A stretch of DNA of 64,000 bases from Pisaster brevispinus (Eukaryota; Echinodermata; Asteroidea; Forcipulatida; Asteriidae). Below, piece by piece: positions 12,101-23,486 of this stretch (positions are counted from its first letter, which is position 1; each line of letters opens with the position of its first letter). The notes below the pieces were generated by a model. That model did no database searches and was not told the DNA's origin. It worked only from the letters and a program-made list of their open reading frames with translations. A program made the translations under genes and the position numbers. Where the stretch lies: NCBI GenBank assembly GCA_023634235.1, contig JAMKCF010000016.1, positions 2,466,001 through 2,530,000 on the forward strand. Direction: 5' to 3'.

Positions 12101-12176
12101 GTTTGGGTACTTTGCTGGGCTGCGGATACTTTGCTATCTGGTGTTGAGGTGGAAGGTCAGGCAACACCTTGGTTGA
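1..12176 (+). CDS. ABCG1: ABCG1/ABCG4-like ABC half-transporter (5' end outside window)
   Basis: Members of this family are half-transporters that dimerise and move cholesterol or other sterols across membranes using ATP. Coding exons are 1-179, 1045-1162, 1563-1752, 5911-6056, 6279-6402, 7192-7306, 7706-8028, 8426-8524, 8812-8980, 9713-9813, 10620-10778 and 11826-12176. All junctions are GT-AG and keep one frame, giving 690 residues and a TGA stop. The order is the ABCG one, nucleotide-binding domain first: Walker [10 protein letters not shown]-loop YIMQD, signature LSGGQ, Walker [10 protein letters not shown]-loop CSIHQPSAK, then six membrane segments. The closest family I recognise is ABCG1/ABCG4 (for example [10 protein letters not shown] and [19 protein letters not shown]), not ABCG2 or ABCG5/8. 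The start codon and probably some tens of residues are missing at the left edge. No key catalytic residue is lost. Separating ABCG1 from ABCG4 needs a tree. Confidence 0.95.
195..345 (+). repeat. Dispersed repeat, copy 1 (partner near 20.65 kb)
   Basis: This intronic block resembles 20648-20830 in a UBA52 intron. Shared runs include CTAGGATTTT, a GGGC..TTTTGGA-type stretch, GTGTTTATCTTTGG against GTGTTTATTTTTGG, and CTGTGCAATCT. Same orientation, tens of percent diverged. No coding content and class unknown. The remainder of this intron to 1044 shows nothing definite. Confidence 0.55.
1045..1162 (+). CDS. ABCG1: ABCG exon: Walker A / P-loop
   Basis: Encodes [16 protein letters not shown] and [19 protein letters not shown], the first beta strands and the phosphate-binding loop. 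Acceptor CACCAG, donor GTAAGT. The ending AA is completed by the first base of the next exon to give Lys. Confidence 0.95.
1370..1412 (+). repeat. Short repeat core shared with the hairpin at 55.4 kb
   Basis: The stretch TTTCGAACAGTATACTCTGC-TTGTCTTCAGGA closely matches the loop of the inverted repeat at 55401-55610. It lies in the intron after the P-loop exon. It looks like a remnant of one mobile family; class not identified. Confidence 0.5.
1563..1752 (+). CDS. ABCG1: ABCG exon: Q-loop region
   Basis: Encodes [14 protein letters not shown], then [20 protein letters not shown], containing the Q-loop glutamine of the ATPase. Acceptor TTTCTCAG, donor GTAAGA; ends on a codon boundary. Confidence 0.95.
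2624..2816 (+). repeat. 18-bp minisatellite, about 10-11 copies
   Basis: Tandem copies of an 18-bp unit of the form AACTCCACACCTCCAGCC with single-base variants, inside the 4.2-kb ABCG intron before the signature exon. Because the unit is a multiple of three it gives open frames on both strands (repeated TPPANS on plus, ELAGGV on minus). I regard these as non-coding: there is no gene context, and the exons either side splice over it. Confidence 0.85.
2871..2970 (-). repeat. Interstitial telomere-like array
   Basis: About 100 bp of CCCTAA-type hexamers (TTAGGG on the minus strand), interrupted by CTCTAA, CCTGAT and CCTTAA variants. It begins about 55 bp after the 18-bp minisatellite and is followed by TACATGTACATGTAC. 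TTAGGG is the usual animal telomere repeat. The degeneration says this is an old interstitial tract, not a chromosome end. Confidence 0.7.
3470..5500. other. Intron sequence with degenerate repeats, no gene seen
   Basis: From 3480 to 3910 a loose motif (TTGGCCAATCAGCAATGAG, TTGACCAATCAGC and variants) recurs several times, suggesting a decayed tandem. Bases 3633-3665 are a TTTA-rich run. The rest to about 5500 is AT-rich intron without coding signal. Confidence 0.4.
5530..5910 (+). repeat. Four tandem copies of the 3' splice-site region before ABCG exon 4
   Basis: Four units of about 80-107 bp begin near 5530, 5640, 5745 and 5830. Each has a C-rich run ending in CAGGCT or CATGCT, then AARTGGAxGCACCCCTGTTCT, TTTGTGTCTTTGATGTCCTA and GCTCAGTGTG. 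Only the last unit ends in a usable acceptor (CAATTTTTAG at 5901-5910, directly before the exon). Earlier units read GTGTGTAATTTG or GTGTGTAGTTTC at that place. Each earlier unit also brings a polypyrimidine-CAG, so decoy splice sites are possible. Confidence 0.8.
5911..6056 (+). CDS. ABCG1: ABCG exon: signature motif and Walker B
   Basis: Encodes [20 protein letters not shown] and [12 protein letters not shown]: the LSGGQ signature and the Walker B with catalytic Glu. Ends with AG, completed by T to Ser. The acceptor sits at the end of a tandem array of acceptor-like units. Confidence 0.95.
6279..6402 (+). CDS. ABCG1: ABCG exon: D-loop and H-loop
   Basis: Encodes [18 protein letters not shown], then [20 protein letters not shown]. 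The D-loop follows Walker B directly, and the switch His is in SIHQP. Acceptor TTCTGCAG, donor GTAGTG. Confidence 0.95.
6826..7160 (+). repeat. Dispersed repeat with core GCAATTGCCTCCATGCCC
   Basis: Contains TTGCCTCCATGCCCTAGGTCATTGCCTTGG and several TTTCCTCATAGAG/GTGCCC blocks. Related blocks are at about 26338-26664, 32457-34530, 45000-45120, 46075-46130, 47570-47632 and 62600-62690. It fills the end of the intron before the next exon. Class unknown; no coding frame persists across copies. Confidence 0.6.
7192..7306 (+). CDS. ABCG1: ABCG exon: end of the nucleotide-binding domain
   Basis: Encodes [20 protein letters not shown] and [10 protein letters not shown], matching the ABCG1 run from the last beta strand to the NPADFV motif. 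Acceptor CTTATAG, donor GTAAGA; ends with one base of the next codon. Confidence 0.93.
7706..8028 (+). CDS. ABCG1: ABCG exon: low-complexity linker
   Basis: Begins [12 protein letters not shown], the ABCG1 'ASGEYGD' region, then runs into about 85 residues rich in Ser, Asn, Ala and Gly ([31 protein letters not shown]). This lies between the ATPase and the membrane domain. The vertebrate counterpart is clearly shorter from memory, so it looks like a lineage expansion. The frame is held across both junctions (acceptor CACCAG, donor GTGAGG), which supports it being coding. Confidence 0.88.
8112..8302. mobile_element. MITE with TCATAGAGCTGC termini, copy 1
   Basis: Terminal inverted repeats TCATAGAGCTGCT and ...ACAGCTCTATGAA enclose a short body with GCTGGTAACCTTATTC. 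The same body recurs at 18940-19107, 34926-35115, 35165-35285 and 45945-46080, with end-only fragments at 39928-39960 and 45121-45150. Non-autonomous DNA element of unknown superfamily, in an ABCG intron. Confidence 0.7.
8426..8524 (+). CDS. ABCG1: ABCG exon: pre-TM1 segment
   Basis: Encodes [16 protein letters not shown] and [11 protein letters not shown], corresponding to the ABCG1 '[20 protein letters not shown]' connecting helix. Acceptor CTTGCAG, donor GTGAGT. Confidence 0.93.
8812..8980 (+). CDS. ABCG1: ABCG exon: membrane segments 1 and 2
   Basis: Encodes [20 protein letters not shown] (TM1) and [20 protein letters not shown] (TM2), both strongly like ABCG1. Acceptor TTTCCACAG, donor GTAAGC; ends with T, completed to Phe. 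Confidence 0.95.
9713..9813 (+). CDS. ABCG1: ABCG exon: loop between TM2 and TM3
   Basis: Encodes [17 protein letters not shown] and [15 protein letters not shown], a highly conserved ABCG1/4 block. Acceptor GATTTCAG, donor GTAACC; codon boundary. Confidence 0.95.
9814..10619. other. ABCG intron, nothing definite
   Basis: AT-rich intron. Bases 9882-9950 (CAGAGGGAAATATTTCACA...AAAATGGTTCTAGTATGAA) recur at about 38268-38310 in a JAK intron, so a dispersed repeat is present. No coding or RNA signal recognised. Confidence 0.4.
10620..10778 (+). CDS. ABCG1: ABCG exon: membrane segments 3 and 4
   Basis: Encodes [20 protein letters not shown] (TM3) and [20 protein letters not shown] (TM4). Acceptor TTGCAG, donor GTGAGC; codon boundary at both ends. 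Confidence 0.95.
10945..11412 (-). mobile_element. 3' parts of tRNA-Leu SINE, minus strand
   Basis: Bases 10945-11180 are the reverse complement of the 3' body seen at 62090-62290 (for example CCACCTACTCCTGGGGCTGA). Bases 11323-11412 repeat part of it, indicating a second fragment. The tRNA head is missing. Located in the last ABCG intron. Confidence 0.7.
11826..12176 (+). CDS. ABCG1: ABCG last coding exon: TM5, extracellular loop, TM6, stop
   Basis: Encodes [20 protein letters not shown] (TM5), [17 protein letters not shown], a Cys-bearing loop ([10 protein letters not shown]), then [20 protein letters not shown] (TM6) and a short basic tail with TGA at 12174-12176. Acceptor CTTACCAG. The C-terminus ends just after TM6, as in ABCG1. 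Confidence 0.95.
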   Translation, partial: VAVFAGPISSIPILLFSGYFVTFNTIPTYLQWLSYSSYVRYSFEGTVLVVYGMDRGDLGCPANTTCMFKTSQEVLEALDVSGAEIYWDFLIMFGYFAGLRILCYLVLRWKVRQHLG

Positions 12177-12540
12177 AATCTATTTATTTTGCTCGCATCG
12201 GCAGTTCTCTCCATGCACAAGCTAGCATATCGTGCCGATATGCGCAAATTGCAGGTCAATACGTGCCAATTGTGGCCAATACAAAAAATTTAATTACTTT
12301 ATTTTATTTTAAATTTTTTTGATTCAGATCAAATTCACAAAGAATCAACAAGATAAAACCATTTAGAATGCCCAGATTGCACATTGGGGCTTTTAAAACG
12401 AAATATAAACACCAAGTAAAAAACATTCCGAGGGCCTCGCTTCAATTCAGCGTGCTAGGCCAAATTTCCAAAATTTGGGTACATAATGCCCCCATGTTTT
12501 GAAAAGCCTGCATCATTAAATGGTTAATAAAGACAATTTA
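12177..12540 (+). other. Probable ABCG 3' UTR with candidate polyadenylation signal
   Basis: AT-rich sequence after the stop, with an AATAAA hexamer at 12526-12531 in GGTTAATAAAGAC. Further AATAAA occur near 12551, 13170 and 14800, so the true 3' end is uncertain. Confidence 0.35.
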
Positions 12541-12755
12541 ATTTGTTTAAAAATAAAAATAAATGCTGCAGCAACCTTGCCTAAAAAAATAAGTGCAGTA
12601 AATCAGTACTCATTACGGGAAAGCTCCATTAAAGACTGAGGCTAAAATAAAACATCCTTTTCATCTGGCAACTAACACCTGTTATCTCCATATAATTCCT
12701 TTTCCAATCAGTAGACTTAATTGGATCATGCACAAACCAGTAGGGCGGCTGACTG

Positions 12756-12800
12756 CCCCAGGCATATTAACTGCCCCAGGCATATTAACTGCCCATCCAT
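12756..12800 (+). repeat. Two copies of a 20-bp tandem
   Basis: ACTGCCCCAGGCATATTA occurs twice in a row and a third unit starts as ACTGCCCATCC. Small local duplication downstream of ABCG. Confidence 0.7.
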
Positions 12801-13359
12801 TAAGTTTAATGACCCAAGTAATTCAATGTAAACACACCTAATGGGTGAAAAGGATGAATATAGTTTTCAAGTGTTTGTGGTGAAACTCACAAAATCTTTA
12901 ATGGAGCTTTCCCAGAATGCTGATTGATAAATTGATTGATTAATTTGCCGTCTTTCTGCAATTTTATAAATATAGAAAATATACTTAAAAATTATAAACA
13001 AAAAGAATAAGGTCAATTTTATGCTATTTATCGCCTGCTTGTAATCTATAAACTTTTACTTTTGTAATTATCAATTTGTTTTGTGTGTTTTTCTTTTATC
13101 ACATAATCAAGTGTGCTTGGAGGCAGTCTTAGTCAAATTTTTTATCAGTTTTGAACATACATGTCTATAAATAAATTCCAGTGCTATATTATATTGTATG
13201 CAGCTAACTTATTTTTGAGCAATGTTTGCTTGTTCGTTCTTGAAACGAGGCATGCTATTCCCTTTGTTTACACTCTTCATGTTTTAACAGGTTTTAAAAT
13301 AAGGGTAGTGTCATAGATTGGTAAGTATTCCACTAAAATTAATGGCCTTAAAACTTACT

Positions 13360-13770
13360 TAGTGAGAAGCACTGAAGCTGTTGATGGTATAAAATGTTTT
13401 GAGAAAGAATTCCCTTTGAAGATGGTTTGGATAAATTTTCACCTCTCAAAGTTTGAGTCTGATAAACGAGTTATGCATGAATCGTTTTTCAGACTTCTGA
13501 GGGTTGATGTCAGTTCGCGAATGCTGCAGCCAGAGACGCTTGGTTGGTACCCGTTGTCACCTCGCTAAATGTGGATTGTTTTGATGTTCATGCAAAAAAA
13601 ATGTTTTTGCTGTTTTCTCAGCAAGTGGATACTGTATTCAGCTGAAACTTTATGACTTTTATTGTATCTTTCTTCATAATTTTGCCTATGAATCAGCATC
13701 AAGATGACAAAAATCAAAAAATTTCCCAAACCGTAACTTTTGTTTTTATTTCATTTGCCGACATAGTTGA
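13360..13770 (-). repeat. Dispersed repeat 'ATGAATCGTTT / CAGCTGAAACTTT', copy 1
   Basis: Contains TTATGCATGAATCGTTT, TTGTCACCTCGCTAAATGTGGAT, GTTTTCTCAGCAAGTGGATAC and ATTCAGCTGAAACTTTATG. Related copies: 43480-43830, 47930-48150, 57700-58025 and 60540-60900. This copy and 47930-48150 are opposite in orientation to the other three. About 350-400 bp, no protein, class unknown. Confidence 0.65.
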
Positions 13771-14039
13771 GCAATCTTTTGCGTGTTGGCTGATTTGGGC
13801 CGAAACTTTGTGCTGCCAAGAGCTACAAGTTGTGTACATATTGTTCCCCATAACTGACATACTAAGGGGAGAGAAAATCAAAGGGTGAACGTATGATTCT
13901 TGTCATTTGTCACATGACACCCACATGTAGCACATGAAAGGCATGCTCTCGAAGCATGTGGTCTTGGCTCGTCGCAAACCTTCCCAGGTCAAAGAAAGGA
14001 TGTACAAACTTTCTAATTCTAGTCCAAACCGGCTATACA

Positions 14040-14540
14040 ACTAAGGACTGCCTAGTTGGAGGTGACGTTGGATCAGTACTTTATCTTGACTCGAATCTCA
14101 GAGTTTCTTCCAACATTGCCATTACTGTACATCTACTTTATCTTGATTCAGAAAGAGTAAGCATACCAGTCAGCCAGTAATGTTGCCAGTATTGTACCTT
14201 TTATTTCTATCTTGTAGGCTAATCTTGTATGCCTGATTAAAAAAAGTAGGCATAAACAAAATATTACAAATGTGCCAGTTAGCAACAGTTTTGCCGACAT
14301 TGTCAATGGAGTACCTGTACCTGATCTTGATTAAAAAATCAGTAAGCATTCCAATGTGCTGGTAGCAGCAGTTTTGCTAAGATTGCCAATGTTGTACCTT
14401 AGCTTGATTCAAAAACAGTAAGCATTCCAATGTGCTGGTAGCAGCAGTTTTGCTAAGATTGCCAATGTTGTACCTTAGCTTGATTCAAAAAGAGTATAAG
14501 CATTCCGATGTGCTGATAGCAGCATTTTCTTATTTTACAG
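14040..14540 (+). repeat. Degenerate 76-bp tandem array
   Basis: The clearest units start at 14341, 14417 and 14493 (AGTAAGCATTCCAATGTGCT ... GCTAAGATTGCCAATGTTG). More diverged units extend back to about 14040 through TACTTTATCTTGA and TTGCCAACATTG-type blocks. A stray related piece lies at about 15775-15850. Intergenic. Confidence 0.75.
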
Positions 14541-14693
14541 CTTAAACGTTGATGTAATTTATCTTTGTTCATAGAGAGTAAATCGTGTATTCAAACTGTG
14601 GTTTCTCTCCTTGAAAAAGGAAAATCGACAGAAAATGTCTGGGATATTGTAAAATTATTGTTAACGGAAATGGAAGATTTTGATTATACATTT

Positions 14694-14792
14694 TTCTTCA
14701 ATCCTACAATTCCCCACTGATTGACTTAAGAGTCTCAGGGACAGTTCATTTGAACGAACCAATACTTTTATTATTTTATATTTTATATTTTC
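14694..14792 (+). repeat. Direct repeat, copy A (copy B at 16309-16413)
   Basis: ACAATTCCCCACTGATTGAC, GTCTCAGGGACAGTTCATTTG and CCAATACTTTTATTATTTTATATTTTATA match 16309-16413 at most positions. The two copies flank 1.5 kb that includes the SINE inverted pair. Confidence 0.65.
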
Positions 14793-15929
14793 AATGAAAT
14801 AAATATATTGTTGTCACTATTGATTTCTTAGAATGTAACGTATATAAGTTGTGGTCCAAAAATCAACACTTTGTGATTTGAAATATAACGTGATGTAAAA
14901 TAGATTTTCCTATACACACAAATAGTATTATTTTCACATATATCTATAAGTACTAACTTTGTACCGAATGTATAAAATTATGGATCGAAAGATTTAAAAT
15001 AACATCTATAAATTTTTAAAATTATAATTGCACATTCAAATGTTTTGCTGAAAAGTTTTATTTTTTTAAGTGTATGCCCATTGCTACAGAAGCTTATAGT
15101 GACCATCCGCATTTCTAGCTTAATTCGTCGTCAAAGGATAGAATACTTTGGTTTTAAATAAGATGTCTGTTGGAGTCCTCTTACATTGGTGTTTTAGGTT
15201 TGCTGTTTCAGGTTTCCACAATCCATGACCATTTTTTTATGGAAGCGAGATACAGCCAGTCAATAATAATATTACTTTTTTTTTACTAATTTGATTAAGC
15301 ACAGTTAGAAATTGATTTTGGTTTTCTTAATAATATGTTTTCATGGATCACTTAATTTAATAACAAATATGGCCATTTAAAATTTCTTTAAAATAATATG
15401 TTTGGAATCTTGCCAGATTGAGTCCCTTTTTTTCCCCCAAAAAATACCAAGCCATTAAGGTACAGAGTTAAGTGCTAGATACTGTCCCCAGAAACTCCTT
15501 GCAATCAACACATACAGTGTATCCCTCCAGGGTTACCAAAGGTAAATGTTTGAAACAAACAAAAATGCAAAAAATTCAATTTGGTCCAAGTAACCTGTGG
15601 AATTCCCAAACTCTGTAAAAACTGATGTTTTTGGTATATTTTTTAAATAAAAGTACTATATAAAAATGGCAACATTTTCAATCTGTGTACAATTTCATAC
15701 AGCCACGAAAAGCGTTTACAAGCCGAGTGTACATAATGCTTTGTAGTAGAAACAGGTCACCTGTTAGACCTTTAATTGATGTACCTTGTCTTGATTCATA
15801 GACTGTAATACTTGTATGAAACAGCAGTAGTATTACCAATATGGTATCTCTTCTTGGCAATGATATATGTAGATATTGACATTGATTGTGTAGCAGTGAG
15901 GAATTTGTACAAAATATTTTTAAATATCA

Positions 15930-16265
15930 ACCACAAGGGAAACTGACTGGGTATTTTTTTTTATAATTTGGGGTTGAACAAAGAAAAATTAACTAGAGCG
16001 GGATTTGAAACAATTACCTCTGGTTCAATGTGCCAATGCTCTACCAACTGAGCTATCTAGCCCTATGTTAGAGTGTCCCTCTTTTGTCAGTATTTTTTTT
16101 CGGGGGTGCCAGTCAGAAGCCATACAGCCCTTAGCTGCTGTGTTGCCAGGGATCACACCCAAGTTTACGATACAACCTGGGAAGCAGTAGCCAGGGGATC
16201 ACCTTTATATGGGGTTGTTGGTTCAAATTCTGCTCAGTAATTTGTTCTTTGTTCAACCCAAAATT
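15930..16265. mobile_element. Inverted pair of tRNA-derived SINE fragments
   Basis: The left arm (15930-16080) is the reverse complement of a tRNA-like SINE with A-box TAGCTCAGTTGG and a decayed B-box (GTTTCAAATCC). The right arm has GGTTCAAATTCTGCTC and ends TTTGTTCTTTGTTCAACCC, the mirror of GGGTTGAACAAAG at the left. The same family, better preserved, is at 34610-34790. Confidence 0.65.
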
Positions 16266-16308
16266 TTAATATTTTGAACTCAGAAATGAAGTTTTGATTT
16301 ATAAAGTT

Positions 16309-16413
16309 TTCTTCAATCTTACCAACAATTCCCCAATGCTTGACTTGGGAAGTCTCAGGGATAGTTCATTTGTACAAACCAATACTCCTGTTATTTAATA
16401 TTTTATATTTCAG
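16309..16413 (+). repeat. Direct repeat, copy B
   Basis: Partner of 14694-14792: AACAATTCCCCAATGCTTGAC, AGTCTCAGGGATAGTTCATTTG, CCAATACTCCTGTTATTTAAT. Confidence 0.65.
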
Positions 16414-16419
16414 TTCAGT

Positions 16420-17890
16420 TCTTGAACCCTTGAGGTCAAGTCTGAAAAAAAAAATAATTCAAGCCAACTTTTGTGCCACTCAATCAACAGGGATGAGATT
16501 GTATAAAAATGTAAAATTCTGGAAATTTGATAATTTCCTTTGGGTGTGAAAAGGAAGGTCCGTGAATTTGTACAGATTGTTACATATTTTAGAGATTTAC
16601 AGACTCTCTATGTTCGTACATCATTTCAAATAGATATTAAGGTCTGGTCATAACTGAGGCCAATTTTTTTCATCTCTGTGATGGCAAGTTTGCCTTTTTC
16701 AAGAAAATCTGAAGGTGTAGGGAGATTCGTGAAATATCCCGACAAATCATTTGCCTGCAATTAAGGTCCCCCCTCCAAAAAAATAAAAAAAAATAATAAA
16801 TAGTAAAATACAAAATAATAATAACTGAAAATCATAAACTAAAAAGTAAATAAATAAAATTGAAAATAAAGGAAAAAGAAACACAAAACCCTGAAACACA
16901 CTTGAATTTCAGGTTTTAACAAATTAATTTTTGGTTTTATGTGGTTCTGTTGTTTTATAACAAATTTTGCTAGACAAAACAATCCCCACATACAAATTAT
17001 AATGCTCGTTTTAATCAGTTTTGCAGTTAATGTTTTTGATAGAATGGAATTCATATATTTGGTTGCCACCCCAAACCATTTTTCGTCTGCCCCTCACTTG
17101 CCCTCTCCCCAAAGTCTGATGCTGCCGATTTATTTCCATTTTGACAAGCAAAATTCAATCCATATTTTTTACTAGACGGTTGTTAAAAAAGGTCCAAATG
17201 AATGAAGGTCCCAGCTGAAATGTTTACAGAAAAATTAAATTGAATGACGTTTTTATCAGAGGTAGAATGGCTTAATACAAGTGCATGAAAGTGAATTAGG
17301 CTGCTGTTTTGCCTAAAATGTCCTATCAGTGAAAAAAGTAGTTCTAAAGGTTTGGGAAAAAATATAGTTGCCGATAATAGATTGTTGAAAAGGTCTTTAA
17401 CCAGTACTTGGTTTATAGTATAACCTATTCTGTAAAATTGCCTTAAGGAATTATTTATGTACTATTGCAATGGATACAATCTTTGTCTGTAACCAAGATC
17501 TGACATGAACTTATTATGAACAATCATGTATTATAAGACACATTTTCACCCAATAGAAATGGCTTGTAATATTAAACAATTTTTTTTCGAGCCACATCTA
17601 GTCATGACCACAGTTCACTTATTTAAATAAAAGTGTTTTTTTTCTTTTCTTTTTTTTGAATTTTGAATTTTATTTTATGAATGTGAGAGCCCCCCTCCCC
17701 CATACATACACCCTTCTTCTTTCCCTATACTATGTAAATGGGTGCACCCCAAAAGTCTTGCCTAAAACGGCTCACAAAAATAAATCCTTCAGCGATATAT
17801 TGAATACCAGGGTCCAAATTCGTGGCTCTGCTTACCGCGGAATTCTGCGCTAAGCAGCGCCATTGGGCTTAGCTAACTTGTGAGTCTTCC
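16420..17890. other. Intergenic, no gene seen
   Basis: AT-rich sequence with homopolymer A and T runs. The open frames here are short and have no family signal. Nothing I can name. Confidence 0.4.
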
Positions 17891-18812
17891 CTTACATCCG
17901 ATGTTTGAGGGGGGGGGGGGGAGGTCCCCCGTTCCACCAACATCACATACAGCTGTCTGCCAGTGATTTTCCACTTTAGAAGTCAAATTGCATACAGGAT
18001 ATTGTTTGTGTTTAATAATCAATGAATGCAGACATGAAATTGCATAAAATGCACACATCACAGGAAACCAGACTCCCAAAGTGGCATAATCAATCAAATA
18101 TCCCGGGGAAGTGACATCGGGTGATTTCAGTCAATACCCAATTACCCGAATTCACCTGACGTCATCACAATCTAATAATCTTGATTGTGGTGCCATTTCG
18201 GACAATGTGAAAAGACAATTTTAGTTCACACTGCGTTTACACGCTTACCTAATTTTTGTATGCGCAATTGGACTCCTAGCATGGCGAAAGCTGGACTCCC
18301 AAAAGAACTAACCCCGTAGCAGACAGTAAAAGCACGTGACGTTTATGCAAGGGACATTAGACACTATAGTCAAATAAAAGTAGAACGATAACCAAAGTTT
18401 AATTGAAGCTTTCTTTGTATTCCGTTTATTTTCACACCTTTTTTTTTGGAGATTTTCTTCTACTTTACAATCCAAACTTAATCCAGAGGGTTTTCAAATG
18501 AATGAATGGTGTTGCTTGTTAAACTTTCTTCAACAGGTTTATATGGATCTGGTTTGATCGAAGACGAAAGTCCATTAACATAGATCACATTTTGCAAAAG
18601 AAACAAAAACTTATTGACCAAATCCACCGAAAGCATCTGACAGTTCAAGTACTTTTAAACACGATTGTAAAACGAAATGTTTTCTAAGATTTGCTGTTCA
18701 CAAGAGTTTTATACTGCGCTCACTGCAATAAGATGTTGTTTTGTTGTTGAAAATGTATAAGAATCTGGAAAAGCCAGTGTCCCTCCTGAGCTTTCGCACC
18801 AAGTCCTGTAGC
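17890..18812 (-). other. UBA52 3' flank with candidate poly(A) signals
   Basis: On the minus strand, downstream of the UBA52 stop, AATAAA is at 18424-18429 and ATTAAA at 18398-18403, giving a possible 3' UTR of about 390-415 bases. A 12-base G run is near 17911-17922. No other gene seen. Confidence 0.3.
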
Positions 18813-21213
<2,401 letters not shown>

Positions 21214-21216
21214 TCA

Positions 21217-22830
21217 CTAAGTTGGAAACAACAACACACAAGAAGGAGCGTTGAAGTTACACTTAAAAACGCAAACAAAGAAAACAGTTTCTTGGTCTTT
21301 AACTTGTAAATAGTTGTTCTTGCCTTTAGTTTAAGGCAAAGAAATTATTGTAGTGTATTAATCGTATGTTGACACAGTTCTAAAGGTTATGAAATCTGGA
21401 TGTTGAGTGAAATCTACGGATTTGCACAATCTGCACAACTGTGCCCAATCTACACACTAATTTGAAACACACTAAGATGATCACAAGTACAATTGAACGC
21501 CTGATGATATGTTTTTCATTGACATTGAGAAGCCCCGCAGGTGTTTTTACAGTTACTTTGTCATGTCTTTTTCATTATTTGGGCTATTTTTAGAAGCGGA
21601 TGTTCAGAATACAGTGTAACATTAGCAAATCGCCAAAACAAGGTTTTACAACCACAAACGCTTGCTTGGGGCGTTAGTACTAGTAGTACGTCATGGTTTT
21701 GGTAGTAATCAGAATGACCGTCGTAGTCAAAATTTCAAGAGGAATAGTTGAGCGCCCCAGTAAAGTGTGTAGTGTACATGTATATTATTTTATTAATAAT
21801 TAATAATAATAATACAATTATTTAAATTATATAAATGAATTCTTATTGGAGCCACATCACTTGGAAAAAAGCTGCATTTTAAAATGTTTTTGTCCCCATT
21901 GCCATAAAAATATTTTTCAGGTATTTTTGCTTCATTCATGATTCAACAAAATCTGGAATTGTTGGCATCATTCTTTCGACGATTAATTTAATATTCATCA
22001 CTTCCATGCCATATTTTATTAAAAAATTTTAGTTTCATGTTTTGCTTTTGAAATTCTAGCAATTTTTTGATCTGGTTCTTTTCTCCTTCTGTTCTGGAAT
22101 AAACTTTAAACATGTTAAAAAAAATTAAAAATAGCAACAAATTAAAAAGTTAAAACTTTATAAAATTAAAAGACCCTCATCGTCGTGTTTCCGCCCCCCC
22201 TTAAAAAAAAACCCCCAAAAGCAAAGCAAACAAAAAACTGGACGATTAAACATGAAGAAACTATTTTAGTCTTATTTAAAACTGGTGTATTTTTTTTAAC
22301 TTGGCCCAACACTAAACCAACGACAAGATCTTAGAGACAACTCGACCTGCATCATTTGAGGAATTTTTTTCGTTTTAAATAATGCGTACAATTTCAGATA
22401 CATGTGATAATTTAACGTATAGCAATCTCATAACAACACCGTTTATACATATAATAAAACATTTATGTTTAATAACACAAAAATCAGGTTTTACAGTTTG
22501 TCCCAAAGATGGTTTTTCGTAATGTACCAACCTCACACGAGTCACACGGCAAAAAGACCTTGCACATGCATTTAACTGGTACTATCGACCCCATACGTTT
22601 TTCATAATTTGCCCTGTTTGATTACCAGCTAAAAAAAGACTGGACCATTAATTTTGAAGGACGCCCTCTATTGAATCCAATATTAAGGTTTCCCTTTTGG
22701 GTTGGTCGTCCATAAAATGTCGTGGTTTTTGCCACAGAGGCCCTAATAGTGACATTTAAAAAAATCATTTTCCTCTTAAATTTAGAACGACATTGACAAT
22801 TTGTGTTTTAAAAAAATAAAACTAAAGAAG
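21217..22830. other. AT-rich stretch, likely UBA52 5' intron
   Basis: If the acceptor at 21217-21218 (minus strand) is used, this is the first intron of UBA52. It has long A/T runs and no coding signal. Confidence 0.35.
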
Positions 22831-22834
22831 AAGA

Positions 22835-23260
22835 AAATGCTTCCGGGGGCCAATCCTCGCTGATTGTCAGTGCATGGTCAGTGTCTCCCGCTCTTCACGT
22901 GGTTAAGAAGTCGAGGGATCGATATGGCGCGCTGCTAAATGAGAACGACGCTGAATAATGTTCAACTCATCATCATTTTTGTGCCGAGCGAAAATGCATG
23001 TTGTGTCATCATGAATGTACCTTTTTTCAGTCAACACTGCTGTCAGAGCAGATAAAATCATATTTGTCTGTAAATTACATCCGCCCTCCGTACCGTACAT
23101 CCCCCAGTTCATGGTAAGATACTCTACGTGTAGGTTGTGTGGCTGTCTGTGTTGTCAAATTCAGCTCTGCTGAAGTGAAAGTTTCGGAGAGATCGTTCCA
23201 GTCATGACAAGTTGCAGTCGGTCATCATCCATGATCCAGTTCTTGATCTCGGTAAGCTTT
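22835..23260. promoter_or_regulatory. Candidate promoter zone / 5' non-coding exon
   Basis: A less AT-rich island between the divergent UBA52 and JAK genes, with CTTCCGGGGGCCAATCC (an ETS-like and a CCAAT box). On the minus strand a pyrimidine tract (CTTCTTCTTTAG) could be a 5'-TOP-like start for UBA52. On the plus strand two donors stand out: ATG-GTAAGA at 23114 and CTCG-GTAAGC at 23252. The second could splice to the JAK acceptor at 31744. Inference only. Confidence 0.25.
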
Positions 23261-23486
23261 TTACGTTTCTTTTTTTTCAACCTTTTGGAAAAGTCTTGGA
23301 ACACAAATGCCACTTTTTTCGTAATTCAGACAATATATAAGTCATAACCAGCAAATTAATGTAATTAGTTAATGTTATTGTTACTGTTGAATGTTAGACT
23401 ATATTTTCTGTTTACCCAGATTATTTATGGTTGTTGAATAACACTAATAAACATGAATCACAATTTAAATAACATTATTATAGCTC

